Below are positions 46,996 to 58,307 of a DNA stretch of 64,000 nt, piece after piece. How positions within the stretch are numbered: the first letter of the stretch is position 1; every line of letters begins with the position of its first letter. The notes beneath the pieces are model-generated. The model worked only from the letters and a program-made list of their open reading frames with translations, was not told where the DNA came from and made no database searches. This DNA is from Novosphingobium nitrogenifigens DSM 19370. Its GTDB lineage: Bacteria; Pseudomonadota; Alphaproteobacteria; Sphingomonadales; Sphingomonadaceae. The translations under genes and the position numbers were made by a program. The stretch is from positions 833,929 to 897,928 of the forward strand of contig NZ_GL876926.1 of the NCBI RefSeq assembly GCF_000192575.1, written 5' to 3'.

Positions 46996-48108
46996 TCAAT
47001 CGACAATCTGGCTGAAATCGGTCAGCGCCGCATCGCGTAAGCCGCGCCAGACCTGCAAGGCCTGCACCGTTTCGGGAACGTCGTGGACGCGGACCATGTG
47101 CGACCCCGCGTCCGCCGCCTTGAGCGCGAGCGTCAGCGAGCCCGGCATACGCTTGTGCGCTGCCACTTCGCCCGCCAGCGCACCGATCAGACGCTTGCGG
47201 CTCGCCGCGAACAGGATCGGCTGCCCCAAGGCGTGCAACAGCGGCATCGCATTGATGAGCGCCAGGTTTTCCGCCAGATTCTTGCCAAACCCGATGCCCG
47301 GATCGAGCAGGATCTTCTCCCGCGCGATCCCCGCCGCCAATGCCGCGTCGCGTCGTTCGCGCAAGGCATCGAAGACATCGAGCACGACATCGCGATAGAC
47401 GCCGTCTGCGTGGAGATCGCCGTCATCCCCCGGCGCATGCATCAACACGACCGGAGCGCCGCTTTGCGCCACCAGTTCGACCGTGCGCGGATCATGTCGC
47501 ATCGCCGAGACGTCGTTGACGATATGCCCGCCTGCACTCAACGCTGCACCAATGACGCTCGCGCGGCGGCTGTCGATGGAAATGGCGGCACCTGCTGTCG
47601 CAAGCCGCTCGATCACCGGAACGATGCGCCGCTCTTCGTCGCCTTCCCAGACCGCCGCGGCACCGGGACGGGTCGATTCCCCGCCGACGTCGATAAGCGC
47701 GGCGCCAGCCTCAAGCATGGCGTGACCGTGCTCGATCGCCGCGTCGGGCTTGTCGAGAAACTTGCCGCCATCCGAAAAACTGTCCGGCGTGACGTTGAGG
47801 ATACCCATGACCAGTGGCTGATCGAACCGCAACACACGCGGCCCGCACGAAAGCGGGGCATGCGGGCGAGCCAGATCGCGCCATTGCGCCTGCGCCTCCA
47901 TCGCGAGCGCGTCGGGCAAGGCAGCAATCGCGGCCGGAACCTCGCTGACGTCAAGCCGCTGCCGGGCAACGACCCGCCCGTCCTTGCGCCGGATCAGCGC
48001 GAAGCGACTGGCCCAGGCAAGGCTGCCGCCAAGGCGAACCGCATCGCCCGCTTCGCCCTGCGGGCTTTCGGCAAGGGCGATCGGGCGAAGATAGACGGTC
48101 TCGGTCAT
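46996..48108 (-). CDS. folP: Dihydropteroate synthase with N-terminal extension
   Basis: The 370-residue protein joins pABA to the pterin in folate synthesis. The catalytic TIM barrel starts near residue 95: LVMGILNVTPDSFSDGG, then VGGESTRPGA, SIDSRRASV, and the C-terminal RVHDV. The first 95 residues form an extra domain without a motif I know; similar long FolP proteins occur in alphaproteobacteria. It is 13 bp downstream of ccrM on the same strand, so it may be read from the ccrM promoter. Confidence 0.95.
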   Translation of the reverse strand: MTETVYLRPIALAESPQGEAGDAVRLGGSLAWASRFALIRRKDGRVVARQRLDVSEVPAAIAALPDALAMEAQAQWRDLARPHAPLSCGPRVLRFDQPLVMGILNVTPDSFSDGGKFLDKPDAAIEHGHAMLEAGAALIDVGGESTRPGAAAVWEGDEERRIVPVIERLATAGAAISIDSRRASVIGAALSAGGHIVNDVSAMRHDPRTVELVAQSGAPVVLMHAPGDDGDLHADGVYRDVVLDVFDALRERRDAALAAGIAREKILLDPGIGFGKNLAENLALINAMPLLHALGQPILFAASRKRLIGALAGEVAAHKRMPGSLTLALKAADAGSHMVRVHDVPETVQALQVWRGLRDAALTDFSQIVD

Positions 48109-48121
48109 GGGGAAAACGCGA

Positions 48122-49315
<1,194 letters not shown>

Positions 49316-49321
49316 CTAGGT

Positions 49322-49443
49322 GAATCATCGCGACTCGCGCGTCAAGCTGCGACTCGTGGAGTCAGCACGAGTCGCACTGAATCAAAACAGGAACGGAATG
49401 AGTCCGGAAGGCATATCTTGAGTCATGCCGCCAAGCACGACTC
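49322..49443. promoter_or_regulatory. Cluster of nine GANTC methylation sites upstream of ccrM
   Basis: GANTC sites start at 49322, 49332, 49351, 49359, 49369, 49379, 49400, 49420 and 49439. Chance would give about one in 256 bp. All lie in the 187-bp gap between rnhB and ccrM. Spacings cluster near 8-10 and 20 bp. No TTAA-N7-TTAA CtrA box is seen in the gap. The arrangement points to feedback by methylation state on ccrM expression. Confidence 0.85.
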
Positions 49444-49475
49444 AATATCTTGTGCCTCAAAGGCGTGGAAAAAAT

Positions 49476-50093
49476 TCAGAGCAGCAACGCCTGCGCCACC
49501 GGCGCGAAGCTGCGCCTGTGGAAAACGCACGGTCCATGTTCGCGCAAGGCGGCCAGATGCTCGGGCGTGCCGTACCCGGCATTGCGCTCCCACCCGTACT
49601 GGGGCCACTTTTGCGCCGCATCGCGCATGATACGGTCGCGATGTTCCTTGGCCAGGATCGAAGCTGCCGAAATCGCCGCCTCGGTCGCATCGCCGCCGAC
49701 AATGGCCCGTGCGGGCCAGACCCAGCCCGGATCGCGCCCCGCCGGGGTCTTGTTCCCGTCGATGAGGACCATCTCGACGACGCCTCCATCGCGATCCAGC
49801 AGGTCCGCGACGGCCAGCGTCATCGCCTTCATCGTCGCGGCAAAGATATTGATCCGGTCAATCTCGTCCGCCTCGACAACGCCAAGGCCCCAGCGGCAGG
49901 TCTCCTTGATCCCGACTTCCAGCCAAGCGCGCCGCCGGGCGGTCAGTTTCTTGGAATCAGCAAGGCCCTGTGGCGCTCCTGCGCCCAGAATGACGGCGGC
50001 TGCAACGACGGGACCGGCAAGCGGTCCTCGCCCGGCTTCATCGACACCGACGACAAGGCCGGATGACGACACCAAGGAGGATGGACAGGACAT
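49476..50093 (-). CDS. rnhB: Ribonuclease HII
   Basis: The 205-residue enzyme removes RNA from RNA/DNA hybrids and misincorporated ribonucleotides. The active-site DE pair is in VVGVDEAGRGPLAGPV. LADSKKLTARRR is typical, and the later acidic residues are in VEADEIDRINIF and LIDGNKTP. I chose ATG 50093 (MSCPSSLV). It lies upstream of ccrM on the same strand, a conserved pairing. Confidence 0.95.
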   Translation of the reverse strand: MSCPSSLVSSSGLVVGVDEAGRGPLAGPVVAAAVILGAGAPQGLADSKKLTARRRAWLEVGIKETCRWGLGVVEADEIDRINIFAATMKAMTLAVADLLDRDGGVVEMVLIDGNKTPAGRDPGWVWPARAIVGGDATEAAISAASILAKEHRDRIMRDAAQKWPQYGWERNAGYGTPEHLAALREHGPCVFHRRSFAPVAQALLL

Positions 50094-50145
50094 ACCCCAT
50101 GCCCCTATCGCGATGGGCCGTTCCATCGCAAGCAGACCTCATCCC

Positions 50146-50835
50146 ATGCCGTTCGATCCCGCCCGCGTCGATTGCTGGATCTTTGATCTCGACAACACGC
50201 TCTATCCCGCCAGCGTGCAGCTCTTCGACCAGATCGACGTGCTGATGGGGCGCTTCATTGCCGAACTGCTCGGCTGCGACCTTGCCGAAGCCCGGCGGGT
50301 GCAGAAGATGTATTTCCACGACCACGGCACCACGCTCGCCGGTCTCATGCATTATCACGCGGTCGATCCGCGCGACTTCCTCTCCTATGTCCATGCCATC
50401 GACATGGGCGTTCTGAGCAAGGCCCCGCGCATTGCCGACAAGTTGCGCGCATTGCCCGGACAGCGGCTGATCTTCACCAATGCCGACGGCCCTTATGCCG
50501 AACGCGTGCTCGACGCTCTGGGCATCACCGACTGTTTCGACGGCATGTGGGACATCCATGCCATGGAATATCGCCCGAAACCGGAAATGAGTGCCTATAC
50601 CAGCCTGGTCGAGCGGTTCGGCATCGATCCTGAACGAGCCGTCTTCGTCGAGGATTCGGCCCGCAACCTGTCCCCTGCCAAGGGACTTGGCATGCAGACG
50701 GTCTGGATCGACATGGCAACCGACTGGGGCGACCGCGCCAAGGACGATGCCGCGATCGATCTCGTGATCGATGACCTCGAACGCTGGCTCGACAGCGTGG
50801 CGGCCGAACTTGCCCGGCCTCGCCCACTGGGCTAG
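50146..50835 (+). CDS. HAD-family pyrimidine 5'-nucleotidase-like hydrolase
   Basis: The 229-residue HAD hydrolase has motif I DLDNTLYPAS, motif II FTNADGPYAERVL, and motif IV VFVEDSARNLSPAK. It is of the Sdt1/Phm8-like group that dephosphorylates pyrimidine nucleotides in yeast. I use ATG 50146 (MPFDPARVDCW). It is divergent from rnhB with 52 bp between starts, and 65 bp upstream of dapD on the same strand. Confidence 0.86.
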   Translation: MPFDPARVDCWIFDLDNTLYPASVQLFDQIDVLMGRFIAELLGCDLAEARRVQKMYFHDHGTTLAGLMHYHAVDPRDFLSYVHAIDMGVLSKAPRIADKLRALPGQRLIFTNADGPYAERVLDALGITDCFDGMWDIHAMEYRPKPEMSAYTSLVERFGIDPERAVFVEDSARNLSPAKGLGMQTVWIDMATDWGDRAKDDAAIDLVIDDLERWLDSVAAELARPRPLG

Positions 50836-50900
50836 GCGCCCCAGCGAAACGATGAAATCTCGCCGGCCCGCGCCGGACCTTCCAAGCGGAGACACCCATC

Positions 50901-51737
50901 ATGACTGACCAGCTTGCCGCCGCCATCGAAGCCGCCTGGGAAAACCGCGCCGACGTCACCCCTGCCAGCGCCGACGTGCGCGAAGTGGTCGACGCCGCGC
51001 TTGCCCTGCTCGACAGCGGCAAGGCCCGCGTTGCCGAAAAGGTCGACGGCGAATGGCGCGTCAACCAGTGGCTGAAGAAAGCCGTGCTGCTCTCGTTCCG
51101 CCTTCAGGACAATGTCGTGATCGACGGCGGTGCTGCGGGCGCTCCGGCGTTCGACAAGGTTCCCTCGAAGTTTGCCGGTTGGGACGATGCACGGTTCCGC
51201 GATGCCGGCTTCCGCGTCGTTCCCGGCGCCGTCGCACGCCGTGGCGCCCACATCGGCAAGGGCGTCGTGCTGATGCCGAGCTTCGTCAACATCGGCGCCT
51301 TCGTCGATGAAGGCACCATGGTCGACACCTGGGCGACGGTCGGGTCCTGCGCCCAGATCGGCAAGAACGTGCACATCTCGGGCGGCGCCGGCATCGGCGG
51401 CGTGCTCGAACCGCTGCAGGCAGGCCCGGTCATCATCGAAGACGGCGCTTTCATCGGTGCCCGCTCGGAAGTCGCCGAAGGCGTGATCGTGGGCGAAGGC
51501 GCGGTCCTGTCGATGGGCGTGTACCTCGGCGCATCGACCAAGATCGTCGACCGCACCACCGGCGAAGTCCACATCGGCAAGGTTCCGCCCTATGCCGTGG
51601 TCGTCCCCGGCGCGATGCCCGGCAAGCCCCTGCCCGACGGCACTCCTGGCCCCTCGCTCTATTGCGCGGTGATCGTGAAGACCGTCGATGCACAGACCCG
51701 CAGCAAGACCGGAATCAACGAACTGCTTCGCGACTGA
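50901..51737 (+). CDS. dapD: Tetrahydrodipicolinate N-succinyltransferase
   Basis: The 278-residue hexapeptide-repeat enzyme succinylates tetrahydrodipicolinate in lysine and diaminopimelate synthesis. The left-handed beta helix is visible in [40 protein letters not shown] and [16 protein letters not shown]. The helical N-terminal domain and the succinyl-CoA-binding tail [14 protein letters not shown] match the family. Length is standard. Confidence 0.97.
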   Translation: MTDQLAAAIEAAWENRADVTPASADVREVVDAALALLDSGKARVAEKVDGEWRVNQWLKKAVLLSFRLQDNVVIDGGAAGAPAFDKVPSKFAGWDDARFRDAGFRVVPGAVARRGAHIGKGVVLMPSFVNIGAFVDEGTMVDTWATVGSCAQIGKNVHISGGAGIGGVLEPLQAGPVIIEDGAFIGARSEVAEGVIVGEGAVLSMGVYLGASTKIVDRTTGEVHIGKVPPYAVVVPGAMPGKPLPDGTPGPSLYCAVIVKTVDAQTRSKTGINELLRD

Positions 51738-51771
51738 TCGGCAGAGAGGCAAGAGAGATAGTCCGGGCACC

Positions 51772-52212
51772 ATGACCGATAGGGCACGCGCGCTGATCGA
51801 TCGCCTGGGGCTCGAACCTCATCCCGAAGGCGGCTGGTATCGTCAGACATGGCGAGCCGCCGCCGCGCCGGGCAAGCGCCCTGCCGGAACGCTGATCCAT
51901 TTCCTGCTCGAAGCGGGACAACGATCGCACTGGCATGCTGTCGATGCCGACGAAGTCTGGCTCTGGCACGACGGCGACCGCCTTGCCCTCTCGACATCCC
52001 AAACCGATACGGGGCCGGTCGTGACGACCATACTCGGGCCTGATCCCCTGTCGGGCGACGCGGTTCAGGCCGTCGTTCCCACCGGCCATTGGCAAGCGGC
52101 TGCCCCGATCACAGGATCGCACGGCTATGTCCTGGTATCCTGCGTCGTGGCGCCCGGATTCGATTTCGCGGGCTTTCGCCTCGCGCCACCCGACTGGTCG
52201 CCCGAATCCTGA
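51772..52212 (+). CDS. DUF985 cupin-type protein
   Basis: The 146-residue protein shows the DUF985 motifs LGLEPHPEGGWYRQTWR, LIHFLLEAGQRSHWHAVDAD, EVWLWHDGD, and GYVLVSCVVAPGFDF. Family structures are cupin barrels; biochemical role unknown. It follows dapD by 34 bp on the same strand. No intrinsic terminator is visible after it, although a CTGACA/TGTCAG dyad lies 49 bases downstream. Confidence 0.88.
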   Translation: MTDRARALIDRLGLEPHPEGGWYRQTWRAAAAPGKRPAGTLIHFLLEAGQRSHWHAVDADEVWLWHDGDRLALSTSQTDTGPVVTTILGPDPLSGDAVQAVVPTGHWQAAAPITGSHGYVLVSCVVAPGFDFAGFRLAPPDWSPES

Positions 52213-52260
52213 GCCAAACGGCACGCATCGGGCCATCCCTGTGCCATTGACGCAGAGCTA

Positions 52261-52356
52261 CTGACAGAAATGTCAGAAAGGCCTCACCCTTATCGCTCGA
52301 TAAATTGTTATTTTTTCAATTATGTTGCATTTTACGCAACCTTTATCGCGCGATAA
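52261..52356. promoter_or_regulatory. Array of dyads in the promoter of the small secreted protein gene
   Basis: Four inverted repeats fill 96 bp. They are CTGACA-GAAA-TGTCAG (52261-52276), near-palindrome TTATCGCTCGATAA (52290-52303), GTTGC-N7-GCAAC (52324-52340) and perfect palindrome TTATCGCGCGATAA (52343-52356). The two TTATCG boxes are 53 bp centre to centre, five helical turns, and flank an A/T-rich stretch likely to be a core promoter. This looks like paired operators for a looping or cooperative regulator of the gene at 52491. Confidence 0.6.
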
Positions 52357-52490
52357 GCATTTGCGCCTTCGCACATGCAACATCATTCCCGTCCTCAGCA
52401 AGAAAACAGAGCCGAAATTGCCGGTCGAGCGTCACGAGCAGGCGCATCCGGGAACCTTTGAGGCCCTTCGAGGTATCAGGAGTGATTGCA

Positions 52491-52775
52491 ATGTTCAGGA
52501 AGTCGCTTGTCGCCGCCGTGCTGGTCGCCACCGTTGCTCCGGCTGCCGCTTTCGCTGCCGGAGATACCGGTCAGTTCAAGAACCAGGGCGTCGACTACAA
52601 CTACACGACCGAGGACAAGAACGGCGAAAAGATCGTGCGCGGCACTGCCTATGCCGGTCGCGTGCCGTTCGAACTGCACATCCGCAAGAAGACCGTCACC
52701 GGCACGTTCAACAACAAGCCGGTCGAATTCGACATTGCCGAAGCCAAGAAGATGGGCCTCGTCACCGGCAACTGA
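52491..52775 (+). CDS. Small secreted protein of unknown function
   Basis: The 94-residue product starts MFRKSLVAAVLVATVAPAAA with a signal peptide cut after AFA-A. The mature 70 residues (GDTGQFKNQGVDYNYTTEDK and a beta-rich GTAYAGRVPFELHIRKKTVT) look like a small beta protein. I do not know the family. It has its own dyad-rich leader and a strong terminator, so it is an independently regulated, probably abundant, single-gene unit. Confidence 0.85.
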   Translation: MFRKSLVAAVLVATVAPAAAFAAGDTGQFKNQGVDYNYTTEDKNGEKIVRGTAYAGRVPFELHIRKKTVTGTFNNKPVEFDIAEAKKMGLVTGN

Positions 52776-52807
52776 ACCGTCGGGGCGAACACCCCAACAG
52801 GCTTATG

Positions 52808-52846
52808 AAAAAGGCCCTGCCGTCACGTGACGGCAGGGCCTTTTTT
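52808..52846 (+). terminator. Strong intrinsic terminator
   Basis: A long near-perfect stem AAAAAGGCCCTGCCGTC...GACGGCAGGGCCTTTTT with a 4-base centre and a T run follows the small secreted protein gene. It could also work on the minus strand. Confidence 0.95.
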
Positions 52847-52940
52847 AATGATCGCAACGCAACGCCACAAGGCATTGTATATAAAATGAAATCCTAACCT
52901 CAGGCCGAAGCCCCACCGGCACCTGTCACCAACCGAAACG

Positions 52941-53969
52941 TCAGAGTTTGCGGATCGACACGAAAGTCTGGTTCACCAGCTGATAGGCGATCTCTCCGAA
53001 CGTCACGGGACCGGCGACACCTCCGACCGCCTTGCCTTCGAGATGGCCGAACAGGAAATTGAGAATGCAGTTGCAGGACCAGAAGGCATCCTGCTGACCT
53101 GCGGAAATCCCTTCGGCGAGAGCCGAGACATAATCATAGAGCGGTTCGGCAAAGCGATACTCCACGCCGGGAAAGACCGGCGCATAGAGATGGACTTCAC
53201 CGGTGTTCCGATCGACCTCGCGGATCGAGACGTTGATCGCCGCGCCGCCGTAATCGCCGACCAGGGGCACTTGTCCGCCGCCGAAGCCTTCCTCGACGCA
53301 ATATTCGGCAAAAGGCATCGCGATGCCGTCGACCATGACCATGGTGTGGACGAAGCCCGGTTCGGAAAAGCTCAGCACTTCCCCCGAACCCGCCCGGAAC
53401 GGATTGACGATTGCAGGCACTGCAAGAGCGCCCTCGCCCAGATCGACGTGAGCAACGACAACGCGGTTGGTGTGGCTCGTGCCGTTACGCCCGTCGAACA
53501 CCAGCGCGGGACCGCCATCGGACAGAAGATACCCTGAAATCCAGCCAACCGTCGGCTTGATGAATGCCTGGGGATAGAACGGTGCATCGAGTGCGAAGCT
53601 GCCGTGACATTCCGATTCCGCCGGCATGATCGCCAGGGCAAACCCGGATTCAGGCGCATCGCCGCTAATGCGGTCAAGCTCGCCCGGTCCGAAACAGGCG
53701 ACCGTAACAGAACCGAGCGCGGACAGGTTCGTTACGAACACGCGGTCATCCCCGACCACCGTTCCGCCTTCGACCGTCATGAAATAGGGTGTGGTACCCC
53801 CGATCCAGTTACCCGCAGGCAACGAGCGCAACGCCCGTGCCGTCCCGGCAAGGGAAAGCGAGAGCCCCGCCGTTATCAGCGCCGCCGCATCTTCGAGTTC
53901 GACAAGCGCATTGATGAGCGAGCCCGACAGGCCCGCTTCCACGAATTCACGCGAATTGGGCAATTTCAT
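52941..53969 (-). CDS. Conserved protein of unknown function (342 residues)
   Basis: From ATG 53969 (MKLPNSREFVEAGLSGSLIN) the product has 342 residues and no signal peptide. Features include GNWIGGTTPYFMTVEGG, HTNRVVVAHVDLGEGAL, GFVHTMVMVDGIAMPFAEY, and a C-terminal cysteine pair in DAFWSCNCILNFLFGHLEG. I do not recognise an enzyme motif. It overlaps the preceding 69-residue gene by 23 bases, so the two form a coupled pair. The first CGTTACG copies of the 53-64 kb cluster lie inside it. Confidence 0.8.
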   Translation of the reverse strand: MKLPNSREFVEAGLSGSLINALVELEDAAALITAGLSLSLAGTARALRSLPAGNWIGGTTPYFMTVEGGTVVGDDRVFVTNLSALGSVTVACFGPGELDRISGDAPESGFALAIMPAESECHGSFALDAPFYPQAFIKPTVGWISGYLLSDGGPALVFDGRNGTSHTNRVVVAHVDLGEGALAVPAIVNPFRAGSGEVLSFSEPGFVHTMVMVDGIAMPFAEYCVEEGFGGGQVPLVGDYGGAAINVSIREVDRNTGEVHLYAPVFPGVEYRFAEPLYDYVSALAEGISAGQQDAFWSCNCILNFLFGHLEGKAVGGVAGPVTFGEIAYQLVNQTFVSIRKL

Positions 53970-54156
53970 CGGACAGACCCCGTTCCCACTTGGCATAATA
54001 GGCATGGATTTCGAGCGCCTTCTGATCGACCGAGGCATTGCTCAGTTGCAGGCGCTTGATCATCATCTGGGTGCCGACATTGCTGGTGCGAATGCGCGAC
54101 AATCCCCCGGTGGCCAGCTGCTTCCAGCATGGCGCCGAACTCGGCGGTACGGCCAT
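53947..54156 (-). CDS. Small protein of unknown function (69 residues)
   Basis: The frame starts at ATG 54156 (MAVPPSSAPCWKQLATGGLS) with AGAGGAG about 10 bases upstream. It contains IRTSNVGTQMMIKRLQLSN and a helical tail HAYYAKWERGLSDEIAQF. Its 3' end overlaps the 342-residue gene start by 23 bases. Composition and the ribosome site support translation, and the pair is probably functionally linked. No family is recognised. Confidence 0.65.
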   Translation of the reverse strand: MAVPPSSAPCWKQLATGGLSRIRTSNVGTQMMIKRLQLSNASVDQKALEIHAYYAKWERGLSDEIAQFA

Positions 54157-54352
54157 TTCTGGCAGGCTCCTCTTTTTCTTATGAACAAGGGGAGCATTAC
54201 GGGGCGCAAGTTAATGGGCGGGATGTCTGAACACCCCGGAAAACTACGAAGGTCCGCAGAGCGCAACGTAACCCATGACGGGGCGTTACGCGATGAACTC
54301 CGGAATCCCCGCCCCGCTCTCGATCGAGAGCAAGGGACGGGGAACAAGGGTT

Positions 54353-56386
<2,034 letters not shown>

Positions 56387-56427
56387 TTACGTCGAAGTCC
56401 AGACGGAGCGCGGACGACCGACGGTTT

Positions 56428-56473
56428 GTGACGTCACGGGAACCTGTTCCGGGCCGATCCCGGCACAGGTTCC
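56428..56473. promoter_or_regulatory. Palindrome plus long hairpin between thiC leader and monooxygenase gene
   Basis: GTGACGTCAC (56428-56437) is a perfect palindrome. Directly after it GGAACCTGT...ACAGGTTCC (56439-56473) forms a 9-bp stem extended by CCGGG/CCCGG. It lies after the monooxygenase stop in plus coordinates and before the thiC riboswitch. It could be an operator for thiC or a terminator; no T run is present. Confidence 0.45.
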
Positions 56474-56500
56474 AGCTACCGAAAGGCCGTTGAAACGCCT

Positions 56501-58006
56501 CTATTCCGCAGCTTCCCGCGAGGGCGTTACGGCACGATGGTCGTCGTAAAGAAACTCCGGCCCATCGAGATCGATCTGCGGAATTTCGAGCCGCTCGCGC
56601 CAGTAATCCTGGTTGTGACGCCATTCGGGCTTGTCCCCGCGCCGGGGCATGAGGTCGATTCCCCGCATCAGGTATCCGGGATTGAAATTGTCCGCCTCGA
56701 TCCAGGGATAGAGCGCCATGCCTTCGTCCTCGGGGCGCAACGTAACCTCGATCTTCTGCGCGCCCAGTTCGTCCATGTGCCGCAACAGGTGGCACACGAA
56801 GTCTCCCAGCATATCCACCCGCAGCGTCCAGCTTGCCCGGAAATAGCCCATGACCCAGACGAGGTTGGGAACCCCGGTGAACATCATGCCGCGATAATTG
56901 ATCGCCTCGTGCCAATCCACGCGGTGTCCATCGACGGTAAAGGGAATATCCCCCATGACCGACAGGCGAAACCCGGTGCAGGCCACGACCAGATCGGCTT
57001 CGATTTCCTCGCCCGAGACCGTGCGGACGCCCTTTTCAGTAAAGCGGTCGATGGTGTCCGTAACGACGCGGACATGTCCCGCAGCCGCGTGACGGAACAG
57101 GTCTCCGTCCGGACAAAACGCGAGCCGTTGTTGCCAAGGGCGATAGCGCGGGGTGAAATGAGGCTCGAACTGGAAATCCTCGCCCGCATAAGCGCGCACG
57201 AGTGCCTTCAGCTCCTCGAAGACGACATCGGGTTCCTCGACGCAGCGACGGTTCATCAGGTTCTGGTCATGCATGATCTGCGCCCGCACGACCCGGTGAA
57301 CGGTCGGCTCGTCGATGCCGATCTGGCGCAGGCGATCGGCCAGTTCGTTCTGATTGGGGTGACAGAAGAAATAGGTCGGCGAACGCTGCAACATCGTTAC
57401 GTTTGCCCCAGCCTCGCAAAAGGCCGGAACCACTGTCGCGGCCGTCGCACCCGAGCCGATGACCAGCACCCGCCTGCCCGCGACCGTTGTCGACGGGTCC
57501 CACTGCTGGGCGTGGACGAATTGCCCCTTGTAATCGGAAAGCCCTTTCCAATCAGGAATATAGGGATTTTCGTGATCGTAATAGCCCTGGCACATCCACA
57601 GGAACCGCGTGGTAAACTCGACCGTCTCGCCATCGCTTCCGCGCCGTGCCGTAACGGTCCAGAGATTGTCCTGCCCCGACCACGAACAGGCCGTGATCCG
57701 GTGCCCATACCGGATATGGGCGCCAATGCCGTTCTCTTCGATCACTTCGCCCATGTAGTGAAGGATTTCGGCCCCGCTCGCGATCGGCGCGCCCACCCAT
57801 GGCTTGAAGCGATACCCGAACGTATAGAGATCGGAGTCCGAACGAACCCCCGGATAACGGTGCGTCACCCATGTCCCGCCGAACGTATCCTTGGCCTCAA
57901 GGATAACGTAACGCTTGTCGGGACACTGATCCTGCAAATGATAGGCCGATCCGATCCCGGAAATCCCGGCGCCAACGATCAGCACGTCGAAATGCTCTGC
58001 TGCCAT
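56501..58006 (-). CDS. FAD/NADPH Baeyer-Villiger-type flavin monooxygenase
   Basis: The 501-residue protein has an N-terminal FAD motif VLIVGAGISGIGSAYHL, and the NADPH motif VLVIGSGATAATVVP near residue 190. The BVMO-like fingerprint YKGQFVHAQQWDP is present, with Tyr where Phe is usual. Such enzymes insert oxygen into ketones or oxidise amines and sulfides. Start chosen: MAAEHFDVL. It is divergent from crtY. The substrate is unknown; a xenobiotic or terpenoid ketone is only a guess. Confidence 0.9.
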   Translation of the reverse strand: MAAEHFDVLIVGAGISGIGSAYHLQDQCPDKRYVILEAKDTFGGTWVTHRYPGVRSDSDLYTFGYRFKPWVGAPIASGAEILHYMGEVIEENGIGAHIRYGHRITACSWSGQDNLWTVTARRGSDGETVEFTTRFLWMCQGYYDHENPYIPDWKGLSDYKGQFVHAQQWDPSTTVAGRRVLVIGSGATAATVVPAFCEAGANVTMLQRSPTYFFCHPNQNELADRLRQIGIDEPTVHRVVRAQIMHDQNLMNRRCVEEPDVVFEELKALVRAYAGEDFQFEPHFTPRYRPWQQRLAFCPDGDLFRHAAAGHVRVVTDTIDRFTEKGVRTVSGEEIEADLVVACTGFRLSVMGDIPFTVDGHRVDWHEAINYRGMMFTGVPNLVWVMGYFRASWTLRVDMLGDFVCHLLRHMDELGAQKIEVTLRPEDEGMALYPWIEADNFNPGYLMRGIDLMPRRGDKPEWRHNQDYWRERLEIPQIDLDGPEFLYDDHRAVTPSREAAE

Positions 58007-58307
58007 GCCTTGTACCCCATCCTCTCCAACGCCGGGGCCGATATCGCCGGATTCCAAGGCAATCTCCGCCGTAACGTGACGAAACGGAGGTCAGGATCGA
58101 CGATTCGAGGCCCGTTTTTTCTCAGGTTTTCTCCCGGCGAGATCAGGAAACGCCGATACATCCTGAAATGCAACTCAAATCCCGTCCCCTCTCGTCCAGA
58201 CCCATTCGTTTGTAACGACGGAGCCTGGGATCACGGCACGCTTGTCAACGCATTTCCCGAAGGGCAATGTTGCACCATAACATCCCGCCCGGTAGCCGTT
58301 GCATCCC
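58007..58307. other. Divergent promoter region between the monooxygenase gene and crtY (301 bp)
   Basis: No coding frame is supported. It must contain the promoter for the crtY-crtI-LOG-crtB operon and that of the monooxygenase. One CGTTACG copy lies at 58071. A small T-run follows GAGGCCCG at 58115. No clear operator is seen. Confidence 0.5.

Noticed and set aside
53043..53537. Plus-strand frame of 164 residues opposite the 342-residue gene
   Set aside because: It has no ribosome site and no recognisable motif. The minus-strand frame is longer and coupled to its neighbour.
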